Source of the DNA: Bacteroidota bacterium
Lineage (GTDB): Bacteria; Bacteroidota; Bacteroidia; NS11-12g; UBA955
DNA length: 64,000 nt
NCBI GenBank assembly: GCA_024103355.1
Contig: JAGFIU010000010.1
Coordinates: forward strand, 124,001-188,000
Reading direction: 5' to 3'
Positions 52,308 through 60,907 of this stretch are shown here, in pieces (positions within the stretch are counted from its first letter, which is position 1; every line of letters begins with the position of its first letter). Position numbers and translations under genes: made by a program. The notes under the pieces are model-generated. The model was not told the DNA's origin. It saw only the letters and a program-made list of their open reading frames with translations, and made no database searches.

Positions 52308-53012
52308 ATGGATTTGAAGAATAAAATTGCTGTTATCACAGGTGTTTCAAAAGGAATAGGGATGTATCTTTCAGAGCAATTGCTCGCAAAGGGTTCAATA
52401 GTATATGGTTTGGGTAGAAATAATGCTATTGAGCATGACAATTATACCTTTATCCCATGTGACGTGCGCAATCAAAAAGAAGTTGACAATGCTTTTGACC
52501 GTATATTGACAGAAAACAATAACAAGGTAGATATTTTGGTAAACAATGCAGGTTTAGGTTATTTTGGTTTTTTGGAAGAAATGCCGGTTGAACAATGGCA
52601 TGAGATGTTTGACACCAATATAGACGGTATATTCTTTTGTACCCGTAGGGTTTTGAAACCGATGAAGCAACAAGGTTCCGGTCATATCATCAATATTTCT
52701 TCCACAGCGGGATTGGACGGTTTGGCTCAAACTGCCGGATATTGCAGCACTAAATTTGCCGTTCGTGGCTTTAGTGAAGCTTTATATAAAGAGGTTCGTG
52801 ATTATGGCGTAAAAGTGACCTGCGTTTATCCCGGAAGCGTAAAAACTGATTTTTTCCGAAATAGTCCGGTTATCAAACCACACGACAATATGCTCATGCC
52901 TGATGAACTTGCCGGATTTTTGGTAAGTGCATTGGAAACCTCCACCAATTTTCATCAAGTTAATCTCGAAATAAGACCGCTCATGCCTAAGGGACGCAAG
53001 ACTTGGGAATAA
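52308..53012 (+). CDS. Short-chain dehydrogenase/reductase
   Basis: A classical SDR of 234 residues: TGVSKGIGMYL cofactor loop, NNAGLGYFG, catalytic Ser in NISSTAG, Tyr-x3-Lys in YCSTKFA, and PGSVKT. The substrate is unknown; short SDRs of this layout reduce 3-oxoacyl or other small carbonyls. It is a single gene between the suf pair and the U32 gene, with its own candidate promoter. Confidence 0.88.
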   Translation: MDLKNKIAVITGVSKGIGMYLSEQLLAKGSIVYGLGRNNAIEHDNYTFIPCDVRNQKEVDNAFDRILTENNNKVDILVNNAGLGYFGFLEEMPVEQWHEMFDTNIDGIFFCTRRVLKPMKQQGSGHIINISSTAGLDGLAQTAGYCSTKFAVRGFSEALYKEVRDYGVKVTCVYPGSVKTDFFRNSPVIKPHDNMLMPDELAGFLVSALETSTNFHQVNLEIRPLMPKGRKTWE

Positions 53013-53065
53013 TAGGTATTAAGTATTTCAACACATTCACTATTTAGCCTCAAAAAAAATAACTG

Positions 53066-53073
53066 TAATTTTG
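53066..53073 (+). promoter_or_regulatory. Candidate -7 box for the TrhP-ferredoxin pair
   Basis: TAATTTTG matches TAnnTTTG, 8 bases before ATG 53082. An A-rich stretch precedes it and no exact -33 TTTG is seen. Confidence 0.45.
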
Positions 53074-53081
53074 CACACTCA

Positions 53082-54323
53082 ATGAAACGAAATGTAGAAA
53101 TCATGTCACCTGCCGGAGGGTTTGATTCCTTGATGGCAGCCATACAAGGAGGTGCAAATTCAATATACTTTGGCGTGGACCAGTTGAATATGCGCGCTAG
53201 AGCAACCATGAATTTCACTTTGGATGATATCCCTGAAGTTGCCAAAATCTGCAAAGAAAACAATGTCAGATCTTATCTCACGCTCAATACCATTGTTTAT
53301 GACCACGATTTAACAATTATAAAAACTGTTACCAATGCAGCAAAAGCAGCAGGAATAACTGCAATCATTGCGGCAGATCAGGCAGTGATTGCCTATGCAC
53401 GCTCTGTAGGTATGGAAGTTCATATTTCTACCCAAGTCAATGTAACCAATATAGAATCGGTTAAGTTCTATTCACTTTTTGCCGACACTATTGTATTGGC
53501 AAGAGAACTCAGCCTTGTTCAGGTCAAAAAGATTACAGACACAATAAAAGCTGAACAAATCAAAGGACCTTCCGGAAGATTGATTGAAATAGAAATATTT
53601 GTTCATGGTGCTTTGTGTATGGCGGTTTCCGGCAAATGTTATTTGAGCCTGCATACCCACAACTCATCTGCTAACAGAGGAGCTTGCATTCAAAATTGCA
53701 GAAGAGAATACAAAGTTACTGATAGAGAAGAGGGACATGAATTTGCAATCGAAAATGAATATATTATGTCCGCCAAAGACCTTTGTACTATTGATTTCTT
53801 GGATGATGTATTAGATTCCGGAGTTACTGTTTTAAAGATTGAAGGTCGAGGAAAAGGACCGGAATATGTTAAAACCGTTACCGAATGTTACCGTGCTGCT
53901 GTTGACGCATACTTTGATGGAACTTATACCAAAGAGAAAGCAGCCGTTTGGAAAGAGAAAATGGAGAACGTATATAACAGAGGCTTTTGGTCAGGTTATT
54001 ATTTGGGACAAAAACTGGGCGAATGGACTGATACTGCGGGTTCCAAAGCTAAACAACGCAAAGTATATCTAGGGAAAGGCAATAACTATTTCAACAAAGT
54101 GGGTGTTGGTGAATTTTTAATAGAAACACATTCATTAAAAAAAGGAGATTCAATACTGATTACCGGACCCAAAACAGGAGTTATTGAGACAGTAGTTGAA
54201 GAACTTCACACCTCACATGGACCGGTTGAAGAAGCTGTAAAAGGTGATTTGTGTGGTATTAAACTGGATAAGGTCATTCGCAAAAGTGATAAACTCTACA
54301 AATTGGTTAGTGCAGAAATATGA
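53082..54323 (+). CDS. trhP: U32-family peptidase-like protein (TrhP-type tRNA hydroxylation)
   Basis: A protein of 413 residues. The U32 hallmark is present: EIMSPAGGFDSLMAAI at the N-terminus, IFVHGALCMAVSGKCYLS and NRGACIQNCRREY supplying four conserved cysteines, and KIEGRGKGPEYV. U32 proteins such as TrhP and RlhA hydroxylate RNA and need an iron-sulfur cluster and prephenate. By length and layout this resembles TrhP, which makes 5-hydroxyuridine in tRNA. The ferredoxin gene overlapping by 4 bases supports a redox reaction. The old peptidase name is unlikely to describe its job. Confidence 0.82.
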   Translation: MKRNVEIMSPAGGFDSLMAAIQGGANSIYFGVDQLNMRARATMNFTLDDIPEVAKICKENNVRSYLTLNTIVYDHDLTIIKTVTNAAKAAGITAIIAADQAVIAYARSVGMEVHISTQVNVTNIESVKFYSLFADTIVLARELSLVQVKKITDTIKAEQIKGPSGRLIEIEIFVHGALCMAVSGKCYLSLHTHNSSANRGACIQNCRREYKVTDREEGHEFAIENEYIMSAKDLCTIDFLDDVLDSGVTVLKIEGRGKGPEYVKTVTECYRAAVDAYFDGTYTKEKAAVWKEKMENVYNRGFWSGYYLGQKLGEWTDTAGSKAKQRKVYLGKGNNYFNKVGVGEFLIETHSLKKGDSILITGPKTGVIETVVEELHTSHGPVEEAVKGDLCGIKLDKVIRKSDKLYKLVSAEI

Positions 54324-54544
54324 TAACAGTCACACTCATTCGCGACAAATGTATTGGCTGTAATTATTGCAGAGAATATGCTCCTCAACGTTTTACCATG
54401 TCAAAAAAAGACGGAAAAGCAGTTTTGTTAAACTCATATAACCGCAAAGGGTTTCATACCGCAAAAGTGCATGAATCCGAATTAGAATCCATACAAAATG
54501 CTGCTAAAGCATGCCCTGTGAACATCATCAAAGTGATTGAATAA
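54320..54544 (+). CDS. Small 4Fe-4S ferredoxin
   Basis: A protein of 74 residues with one cluster motif CIGCNYC (Cys11, 14, 17) and the fourth ligand in KACPVNII. The first 10 residues and YAPQRF resemble monocluster ferredoxins. The start codon overlaps the U32 gene stop as ATGA, so the two are made together. It probably delivers electrons to the adjacent U32 enzyme; this is inference from coupling. Confidence 0.85.
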   Translation: MITVTLIRDKCIGCNYCREYAPQRFTMSKKDGKAVLLNSYNRKGFHTAKVHESELESIQNAAKACPVNIIKVIE

Positions 54545-54616
54545 AATAACTCACTTTGCTATACTACATTCTCATATCTATACATTATAGCTAAGTTGCT
54601 AAAATAAACCTAGGTT

Positions 54617-54829
54617 TACAAGTAGTTTATCCAAATCCTACACAAACAGAGATTTTCTTCAAAGAAATCCAACTCAGAATACAAAATCCTCAATTCACTT
54701 GGAGCAGAAGTGTTAAGCGGTGTGTATAAAGGAAATTCTATTTCGGTTTCCGATTTGGTTAGTGGGATTTATTTGATTCAAATTAACAAAGAAAGGGAGG
54801 TTTTTCAAGCTAGGTTTATGAAGGAATGA
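54617..54829 (+). pseudogene. Frameshifted T9SS sorting-domain remnant (copy A)
   Basis: Closely similar to the end of the intact gene at 57298-58641. YPNPTQTEIFFKEIQ is followed by a 5-base deletion relative to that gene that breaks the frame. The second part (EYKILNSLGAEVLSG, GIYLIQINKEREVFQARF) continues in the new frame to a TGA. The similarity runs on through the downstream hairpin to about 54918. No passenger or start is present. Confidence 0.87.
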
Positions 54830-54850
54830 CAAGCAGGACTTAGAACCTTC

Positions 54851-54884
54851 AAAGCAGCAGCTGGTTATTACTAACTGCTTCTTT
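54851..54884. terminator. Hairpin terminator copy A, between convergent genes
   Basis: AAAGCAGCAG (54851-54860) pairs with CTGCTTCTTT (54875-54884) with one mismatch across a 14-base loop. The identical loop and flanks occur at 58663-58696. It sits between the forward ferredoxin/remnant and the reverse RhuM gene, so could act in both directions. Confidence 0.7.
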
Positions 54885-54921
54885 GGAGATAATAAACCTT
54901 CTTAATTTAAACCTTCTTTTA

Positions 54922-55947
54922 TTAATCATTTTTTCTTTCGTTCTGCTGTATTTTTTTTACTTCTTTATCAAAGTCACTCTCAAAAAGTTTGTCTTGAATT
55001 ATTCTATATTTTTCAAATTCACTTTCCGCAAATGATTTGGCAATTGCTTGTGTTACTTTTCCTGTATTTTGTAAAATCTCTTTTTGATTGAATTGTAAAA
55101 AGGCATTTAATCTTTTTGCCCAATCATTCATTGTCATTGGTATATTCTGTTCTGCCTGTGTTTCAGCATAATCCAAGTACATTGTTACAAAACGGTCAAG
55201 TTGTTTTATTTCTTTTTCAGTAAGGTAATTTTTAGCTATAGATACATCTGTTTTTAGGATTTTTCCTTTTGGAGCATTCTTCCAAGTGGTCAAACCCATA
55301 TTATCTTTTTCGCTATTTGCACGTTTAACAACCACTTCAGCAGCTGTATTTCCGTGAATAGCAAAATGCAACTTATTCTGTACGGTAGCAAAAAAAGTTT
55401 TTGTAGTTTCAGAATCTGTATTATAATCTACTGATGTTGAGTAAATGTCAGTTATCTTTTGATAGAAGCGCCTTTCACTTGCTCTGATTTCTCTAATTTC
55501 TGCAAGTAAGTGGTCAAAATATTCTTCATTTAAAAATGCTCCATTTTTTAACCGCTCTTTGTCCAAAACATAACCTCTAACTGCGAAATTCCGTAATATT
55601 GAAGTTGCCCATTGCCTAAATTGGGTGGCTCTTTGAGAATTAACTCTATAGCCAACCGAAATAACGGCATCTAAATTATAATGTTTAGTCTTATATTTTT
55701 TGCCATCGGATGCAGTAGCCGAGAATTCCTCGATAACTGAATTTTCATTAAGTTCTCCAGACTTGAAAATATTCTTTAAGTGAAGTGAAATATTATCAGT
55801 GCTACAATCGAACAAAACAGCCATTAATTTTTGCGAAAGCCATATTGTTTCATTTTCAAATCTCACTTCAATACCATCTTTACCTGCTTGTGAAGTGAAT
55901 ATCAAAAATTCGGCTGTACTGTTTCGTATTTGCAGTTTTTTACTCAT
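54922..55947 (-). CDS. RhuM-family protein, full length
   Basis: A protein of 341 residues. The N-terminal domain includes IEVRFENETIWLSQKLMAVLF in pieces, KNIFKSGELNENSV, the KHYNLDAVISVGYRVNSQRATQFRQWAT core, and LRNFAVRGYVLDKERLKNG. The C-terminal half is helical. RhuM was named from a Salmonella pathogenicity island and is common in mobile DNA, often beside restriction systems; its biochemical role is unproven. ATG 55947 is chosen over an upstream TTG. It is the intact counterpart of the deleted relative at 12810. No partner gene is adjacent: both sides carry T9SS-tail relics. Confidence 0.85.
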   Translation of the reverse strand: MSKKLQIRNSTAEFLIFTSQAGKDGIEVRFENETIWLSQKLMAVLFDCSTDNISLHLKNIFKSGELNENSVIEEFSATASDGKKYKTKHYNLDAVISVGYRVNSQRATQFRQWATSILRNFAVRGYVLDKERLKNGAFLNEEYFDHLLAEIREIRASERRFYQKITDIYSTSVDYNTDSETTKTFFATVQNKLHFAIHGNTAAEVVVKRANSEKDNMGLTTWKNAPKGKILKTDVSIAKNYLTEKEIKQLDRFVTMYLDYAETQAEQNIPMTMNDWAKRLNAFLQFNQKEILQNTGKVTQAIAKSFAESEFEKYRIIQDKLFESDFDKEVKKIQQNERKND

Positions 55948-56279
55948 TCTTATTATCAACCCACAAAGTTACAAAAATGATTTCTTTATTCTTGATGCAA
56001 TACAACATATTCTATCTTTGAATTTACGAATGTCGAAGACGTAAATAAATCATATATTAAATCTATATTAGAAACTGCTTTTGTTGTGTTAGTAGCTTTT
56101 TGTTGTGGCAAAATTGCTTTTATGTTGTATCGATGACAAAGGTATTATTTTTATATTAGTGAAAATATTAGGAAGTATCGGAATATTACTTGGGGCTTCG
56201 GCTTTTGGTCGATTAGGTTGGAAAATTCAAACTTGGAGTGGTAAAACCGTTTTTAGTTCAAAAAATACTTCAAAATCAT

Positions 56280-56369
56280 ATTTCGATTTCCGATTTGGCA
56301 AGTGGAATTTATTTGATTCAAGTTCAAAAAGAAAGGGAGGTTTTTCAAGCTAGGTTTGTGAAGGAGTAA
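56280..56369 (+). pseudogene. T9SS sorting-domain tail relic (copy C)
   Basis: The 3' end only: 29 codons reading ISISDLASGIYLIQVQKERE and then VFQARFVKE before TAA, nearly identical to the ends at 54829 and 58641. No upstream coding part and no downstream hairpin copy remain. It is a third, shortest derivative of the same cargo gene tail. Confidence 0.82.
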
Positions 56370-56613
56370 TTATCATGACTTGGATTTTACAATTTCAGCC
56401 CCAAGCTTGATAATTACAAATGTTGTAGATAACTTTATTTGTGAAAATTATTTTATATATATGGGGGGGTATATTTGCGGTACAATATTTAATCAATACT
56501 TCGGAAAGTAATTAATAAAAAACCTTTGCATGAGTTATTATAACAAGGGTTAGGGAAAGAAAAGTACAAAACAAAAAAGTTGACCAATAGTGTCAAAGAA
56601 ATAAAAACAAGAT

Positions 56614-56642
56614 TTTGTCTTTCCAAAATTTAAGTACTTTTG
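56614..56642 (+). promoter_or_regulatory. Candidate Bacteroidota promoter
   Basis: TTTG (56614-56617), 17 bases, then TACTTTTG (56635-56642), a good fit to the two-part consensus. It would give a leader of about 140 bases before the gene pair at 56792 and 57298. Confidence 0.55.
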
Positions 56643-56791
56643 AATGGGAGAATTGCTAAGCCCAGAACGAAAAAAAGGAGCAACAGGATAAAAAGGAGTC
56701 TGCCGCGCATGGAATTGTGCAGTGAGTTAAAGAGAGAGGTGTTTTCGTGTACAGGAAAGACTTTAATTTTGAAATTTAAAAAAACAATGAA

Positions 56792-57280
56792 ATGAAAAAT
56801 TTATTAAATTTAATATGCTTAGGAGCATTGACAATATTGCTCAGCACCAGTATGATTTCCAAAACCTCAATGCAGAATATTCCGAAAGATCATGAAACAG
56901 CAGGGGTATTATACCCTCCAATAGATGTTCCCGAACCTATTAACACCCCTTTATGGCAAGTAATCAACAACACGGGTTGCGAAATCTCTGTCAATTTATG
57001 GGTAAGTATAGCTGGAGGGGAACATAAATCATATACAGTTCCAGTTAATGCAAATAGCACCCAAATTATAACCAGCGGCAACCTCAATCTTCCATCGGGA
57101 GTTAATATTATAACTAAAGCCAGTGCAAATGTAGGAGTGTCTTATAATGGAAGTCCGTACTCATCGTTTGAAGTATATCCTGTAACTAATAGCGGAAATA
57201 AATATACTTCCCTTCCTCCTCCGTGTGATTGCGTTCAGGTCGTTTTTAGCGGCAATACAATCACAATATCTTATTGTTAA
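56792..57280 (+). CDS. Small secreted protein of unknown function
   Basis: A protein of 162 residues. The N-terminus MKNLLNLICLGALTILLSTS is a probable signal peptide. The mature part is rich in Asn, Ser, Thr, Val and Gly with a beta-strand pattern, starts with a Pro-rich stretch (YPPIDVPEPINTP) and ends with a cysteine pair CDC and a final Cys. No T9SS sorting domain and no family recognised. It is followed after 17 bases by the T9SS cargo gene, so the two are probably exported together. Confidence 0.7.
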   Translation: MKNLLNLICLGALTILLSTSMISKTSMQNIPKDHETAGVLYPPIDVPEPINTPLWQVINNTGCEISVNLWVSIAGGEHKSYTVPVNANSTQIITSGNLNLPSGVNIITKASANVGVSYNGSPYSSFEVYPVTNSGNKYTSLPPPCDCVQVVFSGNTITISYC

Positions 57281-57297
57281 TATAAAGGTAAATATTT

Positions 57298-58641
57298 ATG
57301 AAACTAACCAAATGTCTATCTAACATAGCAGCAAGGATAATCCTTGCTGCTATGTTTATTCTAACTTTTTCTTTGGAAGAAGCATCGTCTCAAAAATTAG
57401 ATTTTTATTGGGATTACATACCTGTAGAACGCTCCGCAACTTTTCTCAATGCTGTAACTTTTCAAGGTAATTCAATGTATGCTCTTGTAGGTGAAGGCAA
57501 TGGAGAAAGTTATTTATTAATAAGCCACGACAGGTTTGGTCAAAGAAATACAGAATCATATTCAGATTCCAATATTAGAAGAGCGAACTCTATTTTTGCA
57601 TTAGCGGATGGTAAATTTATCATGAACCTAACATACTTTAAAGGAAATTATAATTATTTTATATTTTCTTCTGATTCAGGGATAACTCTGGAAAATAAAT
57701 ACTTCCTATCTGCAAATCACGATACGCTACTAAAGAAGGAAGAAGTTATGTTACTAACTCATTTTTGGGATAATGGGAAAGCACTTGTGATTTCTCTTTT
57801 TCATGATTCTATCATGAATAGGTATTTCTCGGAAGACTATGGTGAGAGTTGGATAAAGCATGACTCTATGATTGTTAATGGACTAAGTACTTCGTCTGGT
57901 TACACCATACCTTTTGATATTTCCAAATATAAATTGGTCAGCGAAGGGACTATTCTTCAACCTATTCTAATCCAGATGGATAAATTTTTCAAAGTTTCAA
58001 ACTATGGTCAAACATTGGAAATAATAGAATTGAGTAATACTGCCAAAAGGCATCTAAGTGCTTTTAAAGACACACTGAACGGAATTATTGACTTTGCAGA
58101 TTCCTATTATAGGACAGAGGATGGAATGAAAACTTTTATCCCTATTGATATAACAACAGAATCAGGAGATGCTATTATGGGCATTACTTATGCGCAACCA
58201 TCGATAAGCTATCCCGAAGGTTTTTACTATGCTTATGGAGCCGGGGGGCATTATGTGAGTTATGATGATGGAGATAGTTGGACTAAGGTACATTATGATA
58301 ACTCAGCTTGGTATGGGATTATTTTTGATAAAAATGATTATGCAATTGGTGTAAATAGCACGGAGCAACAATTAATGTTTATGGATAATCATATTAATAG
58401 TATTTATTCGTTTAATAAACCTCCAATTTCACTTTATCCTAATCCTACACAAAAAGAAATTATCCTCAAAGAAATCCAACCTAACTCAGAATACAAAATT
58501 CTCAATTCCCTTGGTGCGGAAGTGTTAAGCGGAGTTTATAATGGAAATGCTATTCCTGTTGCTGATTTGCCTATCGGAATTTATTTAATTCAAATTCAAA
58601 AAGAAAGGGAGGTTTTTCAAGTTAGGTTTGTGAAGGAGTGA
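57298..58641 (+). CDS. T9SS-secreted protein with Asp-box (BNR-like) repeats
   Basis: A protein of 447 residues. A signal peptide with a long hydrophobic core ends near residue 33 (EEASSQ). The body contains Asp-box motifs SEDYGESW and SYDDGDSW and a weaker SSDSGITL, suggesting a beta-propeller as in BNR/sialidase-like or photosystem-stability-factor-like proteins. A type A sorting domain (from YPNPTQKEIILKEIQ to FQVRFVKE) directs outer-membrane export. Enzymatic sialidase residues are not recognisable, so catalysis is not claimed. Two decayed copies of its 3' end lie upstream (54617, 56280). Confidence 0.82.
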   Translation: MKLTKCLSNIAARIILAAMFILTFSLEEASSQKLDFYWDYIPVERSATFLNAVTFQGNSMYALVGEGNGESYLLISHDRFGQRNTESYSDSNIRRANSIFALADGKFIMNLTYFKGNYNYFIFSSDSGITLENKYFLSANHDTLLKKEEVMLLTHFWDNGKALVISLFHDSIMNRYFSEDYGESWIKHDSMIVNGLSTSSGYTIPFDISKYKLVSEGTILQPILIQMDKFFKVSNYGQTLEIIELSNTAKRHLSAFKDTLNGIIDFADSYYRTEDGMKTFIPIDITTESGDAIMGITYAQPSISYPEGFYYAYGAGGHYVSYDDGDSWTKVHYDNSAWYGIIFDKNDYAIGVNSTEQQLMFMDNHINSIYSFNKPPISLYPNPTQKEIILKEIQPNSEYKILNSLGAEVLSGVYNGNAIPVADLPIGIYLIQIQKEREVFQVRFVKE

Positions 58642-58662
58642 CAAGCAGGACTTAGAACCTTC

Positions 58663-58696
58663 AAAGCAGCAGCTGGTTATTACTAACTGCTGCTTT
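58663..58696. terminator. Hairpin terminator copy B, between convergent genes
   Basis: AAAGCAGCAG (58663-58672) pairs perfectly with CTGCTGCTTT (58687-58696) across a 14-base loop. It lies between the forward T9SS cargo gene and the reverse thioredoxin-like gene and is duplicated at 54851-54884. Confidence 0.78.
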
Positions 58697-58713
58697 GGAG
58701 ATAATAAACCTTC

Positions 58714-59697
58714 TTAATTTGAACCTTCTCTTTTTATTAAATGTTTTTTTATTGCTTTGTATGTGCTAAAATTATACCCATACTCTATCCATTCTACTTC
58801 TCCTTGTGTCGTAAATGCCACAACAGTAGGATAGGGAAATGTTTCTGCATTACTTTTCATTATGTAGTAAGGGAAACTTCCGTACTTATTCCTGATTTCC
58901 TGTGCAACAAAAGGAGTTACTTTATCAATCAGATTTATGAAAACAATTTTTTTTGCATCAACAGTGCCTTTTTGATACTCTTTTTCTAGATTTTGAGCTA
59001 AGGTAATACAAGGCTTACAACCTGAAAATGTATAGATAACAAGAGTGGGATTGGTTGCAGATACATTTGTGATAGACTTTAAACGGCTTAAATCAGGGAC
59101 TTGTGGCAGAGGATGTTTATATACAATGTTACTTCTGTAAGTGGAATCATTTACGTCCATTAAATCCGAATCGATAAAAGTATCTCTGTCTTTGTTTCCC
59201 TTCAGATGCGTAGTAATTTTAGAAATAAGAAGCTTTGCAGTATAGACTTCTTCACTCCAAGTTAGTTTATTATCGGCACTATATGCAACTGTTGTTGGAG
59301 AGGAATAGTCATAAATATTCTTTTGGGTTCTATAAACAGGATATTCTGAAAAATCGTTAGATAGAAAGTCAAGTGATTCTGTAGTTATAGCTGTAAAAAC
59401 AAACACAATCTGAGAAGGGCTGATTTTTTTCTTTTTAACTGCTTCCTTAATTTCATTAAGATAAGAGCCGCGTTGTAAACTCTTTGGAGTTGGCACATAT
59501 ACTACTACAAGCGGATAGCTTTCTTTGACACTATTGAGAAGAACATATTCCTCACTTCTGAAAGATTGTCCAATCTGTAAGGGGAGAGAGTTCATATCGT
59601 GTGGTATTGGATGTTGAAATGCTCCAGTACCCAATACCACACAAATCAAAAAGATTGATTTAATGATTGACAGATATCGTTTTGATTCCTGATTCAC
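58714..59697 (-). CDS. Exported thioredoxin-fold protein with CxxC
   Basis: A protein of 327 residues from a GTG start. A hydrophobic segment SIIKSIFLICVVLGTGAF suggests a signal peptide or membrane anchor. The N-terminal half (about 40-170) is thioredoxin-like without cysteines (YPLVVVYVPTP, SPTTVAY). The second half has TLVIYTFSGCKPCITLAQNL, a CKPC active site, and cis-proline FPYPTVVAF. Two tandem thioredoxin folds, one inactive, are therefore likely. The start lies inside the end of the upstream reverse-strand gene (38-base overlap), implying translational coupling. Role in disulfide chemistry of secreted proteins is inferred. Confidence 0.75.
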   Translation of the reverse strand: MNQESKRYLSIIKSIFLICVVLGTGAFQHPIPHDMNSLPLQIGQSFRSEEYVLLNSVKESYPLVVVYVPTPKSLQRGSYLNEIKEAVKKKKISPSQIVFVFTAITTESLDFLSNDFSEYPVYRTQKNIYDYSSPTTVAYSADNKLTWSEEVYTAKLLISKITTHLKGNKDRDTFIDSDLMDVNDSTYRSNIVYKHPLPQVPDLSRLKSITNVSATNPTLVIYTFSGCKPCITLAQNLEKEYQKGTVDAKKIVFINLIDKVTPFVAQEIRNKYGSFPYYIMKSNAETFPYPTVVAFTTQGEVEWIEYGYNFSTYKAIKKHLIKREGSN

Positions 59698-60412
59698 CTG
59701 ATAATGTTGTAATTTTTACTTTATGCAATCCATTATTAAGACCTAAAACAGGGATAGCAAAAAATTGATTATTTATATTCGTTGTTGAATAAACAACATG
59801 AGCAGATGAAACTTCGACAACTTCTATTTTTTCAATAAATGTATAGTCAAATAGCATCTCTACTGTTAGCACTGTTGATACAGGATTCGGATAAACAATT
59901 AGGCACTCATCAAAATTAACGGGAGGTATCGAGTAGTGTGGAAATAAGACTGGTAAAGTTATAATATAGCAATTATTGTCATCAAACGGGTCAATAATGT
60001 CAAAACCAGCCAGTTCCATACGGAATCTTGTGGCATTTATAAAATTAGTTTCATCTAAAAGGGAATCCACAGAAAGATACTGAATGGGCACTGTAACTAT
60101 GGCACTCGTCTGAATATCTTGAAATACGTTAACAATATGCTCCAAAACATCTAATTCATCTAGGTCAAAATCTGGCATTATCATCCCGCAAGGTCTTTCC
60201 CATTCTTGTGTAAAACTCCGAGTACCCCAAAGCCAGTGACTGCACACAACAGGTCTGGAAAAATTACAAATAGGTATTTCTCCATGATTGAATCCCGCAT
60301 CTGTCACAGTAAGATGTCCTACTTCACAATGCCATCTACCTAAAATAGGTACTGCATAAGATACTTAGGCAAATATCCCCAAAACTATTAAAGCCAGTAA
60401 TTTTCTTTTCAT
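59660..60412 (-). pseudogene. T9SS cargo gene with a stop codon in its signal peptide
   Basis: The reverse-strand frame starts at ATG 60412 with a normal signal peptide (MKRKLLALIVLGIFA), hits TAA at 60365-60367, and continues open for 234 codons (VSYAVPILGRWHCEVGHLTV onward) to a T9SS sorting domain (CLIVYPNPVSTVLTVEML, GIKTISVNH). A single C-to-T change from CAA (Gln) would explain the stop. Downstream translation could begin only at a GTG (60307) without a signal peptide. Either a recent nonsense mutation or a sequencing error. The passenger region (about 140 residues) is unrecognised. Confidence 0.8.
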
Positions 60413-60435
60413 AGTTATATATTTCCATATTGGGA

Positions 60436-60462
60436 CAAATTTACCAGAACAACCATCACAAA
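60436..60462 (-). promoter_or_regulatory. Candidate promoter of the reverse-strand pair
   Basis: On the reverse strand TTTG (60462-60459) and TAAATTTG (60443-60436) are separated by 15 bases, slightly short of the usual spacing. The -7 box lies 23 bases upstream of the ATG at 60412. Confidence 0.4.
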
Positions 60463-60907
60463 TAGTAACATTTTTTTAACATGAAGTTATTAATAAAAGA
60501 ATTGAGGTTTAGAGCGTGTCTTATCCTAAAGTAGGTTTAAATAATTACAACTGTAGTTTATATTACTCCAAGCACGATTATAAATACAGATAACTTAATT
60601 TGTAAAAATGAGTTTTGCATTTATAAAAAGTGTATTATTGAAGTGCCTTTTTTGATACAAATAGTATTGATATAGGAAAGGACTTTGTTTGGCGATTTTT
60701 TATTAAAAGACTTTTGGATAAGTAAGGCAGAGAAGAGAACAACAGAACTATAAAATGAAATAGTTAAAAATAAATTACTCTCTAACTCTACAAACTATAA
60801 AAAATCATTTAAGATGAAAATGGAGACTTTGCATCTGCCATAAAAAAGAGTTTCCCCGAAATGAGAAACGGTATTTCTCGAATTTATTAAATTAAAAAAA
60901 TAATGAT
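60463..60907. other. Intergenic region between divergent genes
   Basis: About 445 bases, AT-rich, with no credible gene, repeat or clear terminator. It should carry the promoter for 60908, but no convincing TAnnTTTG with partner box was found. Confidence 0.6.

Larger units (their letters stand above)
55960..56791. other. Gene-poor interval with relics
   Basis: Over 800 bases without a credible gene. It contains a T9SS-tail relic (56280-56369), a G7 run at 56463-56469 in an AT-rich context, and a candidate promoter (56614-56642) for the secreted protein gene at 56792. An open frame at 56105-56353 reads the relic in the wrong frame and is not a gene. Confidence 0.7.

Noticed and set aside
54922-55947. 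RhuM gene as part of a toxin-antitoxin or restriction system
   Set aside because: No partner gene lies beside it; both flanks are T9SS-tail relics, so no such system can be claimed here.
56105-56353. 82-codon open frame
   Set aside because: It reads a T9SS-tail relic in the wrong frame; the correct frame is plainly similar to the tail of the gene at 57298.
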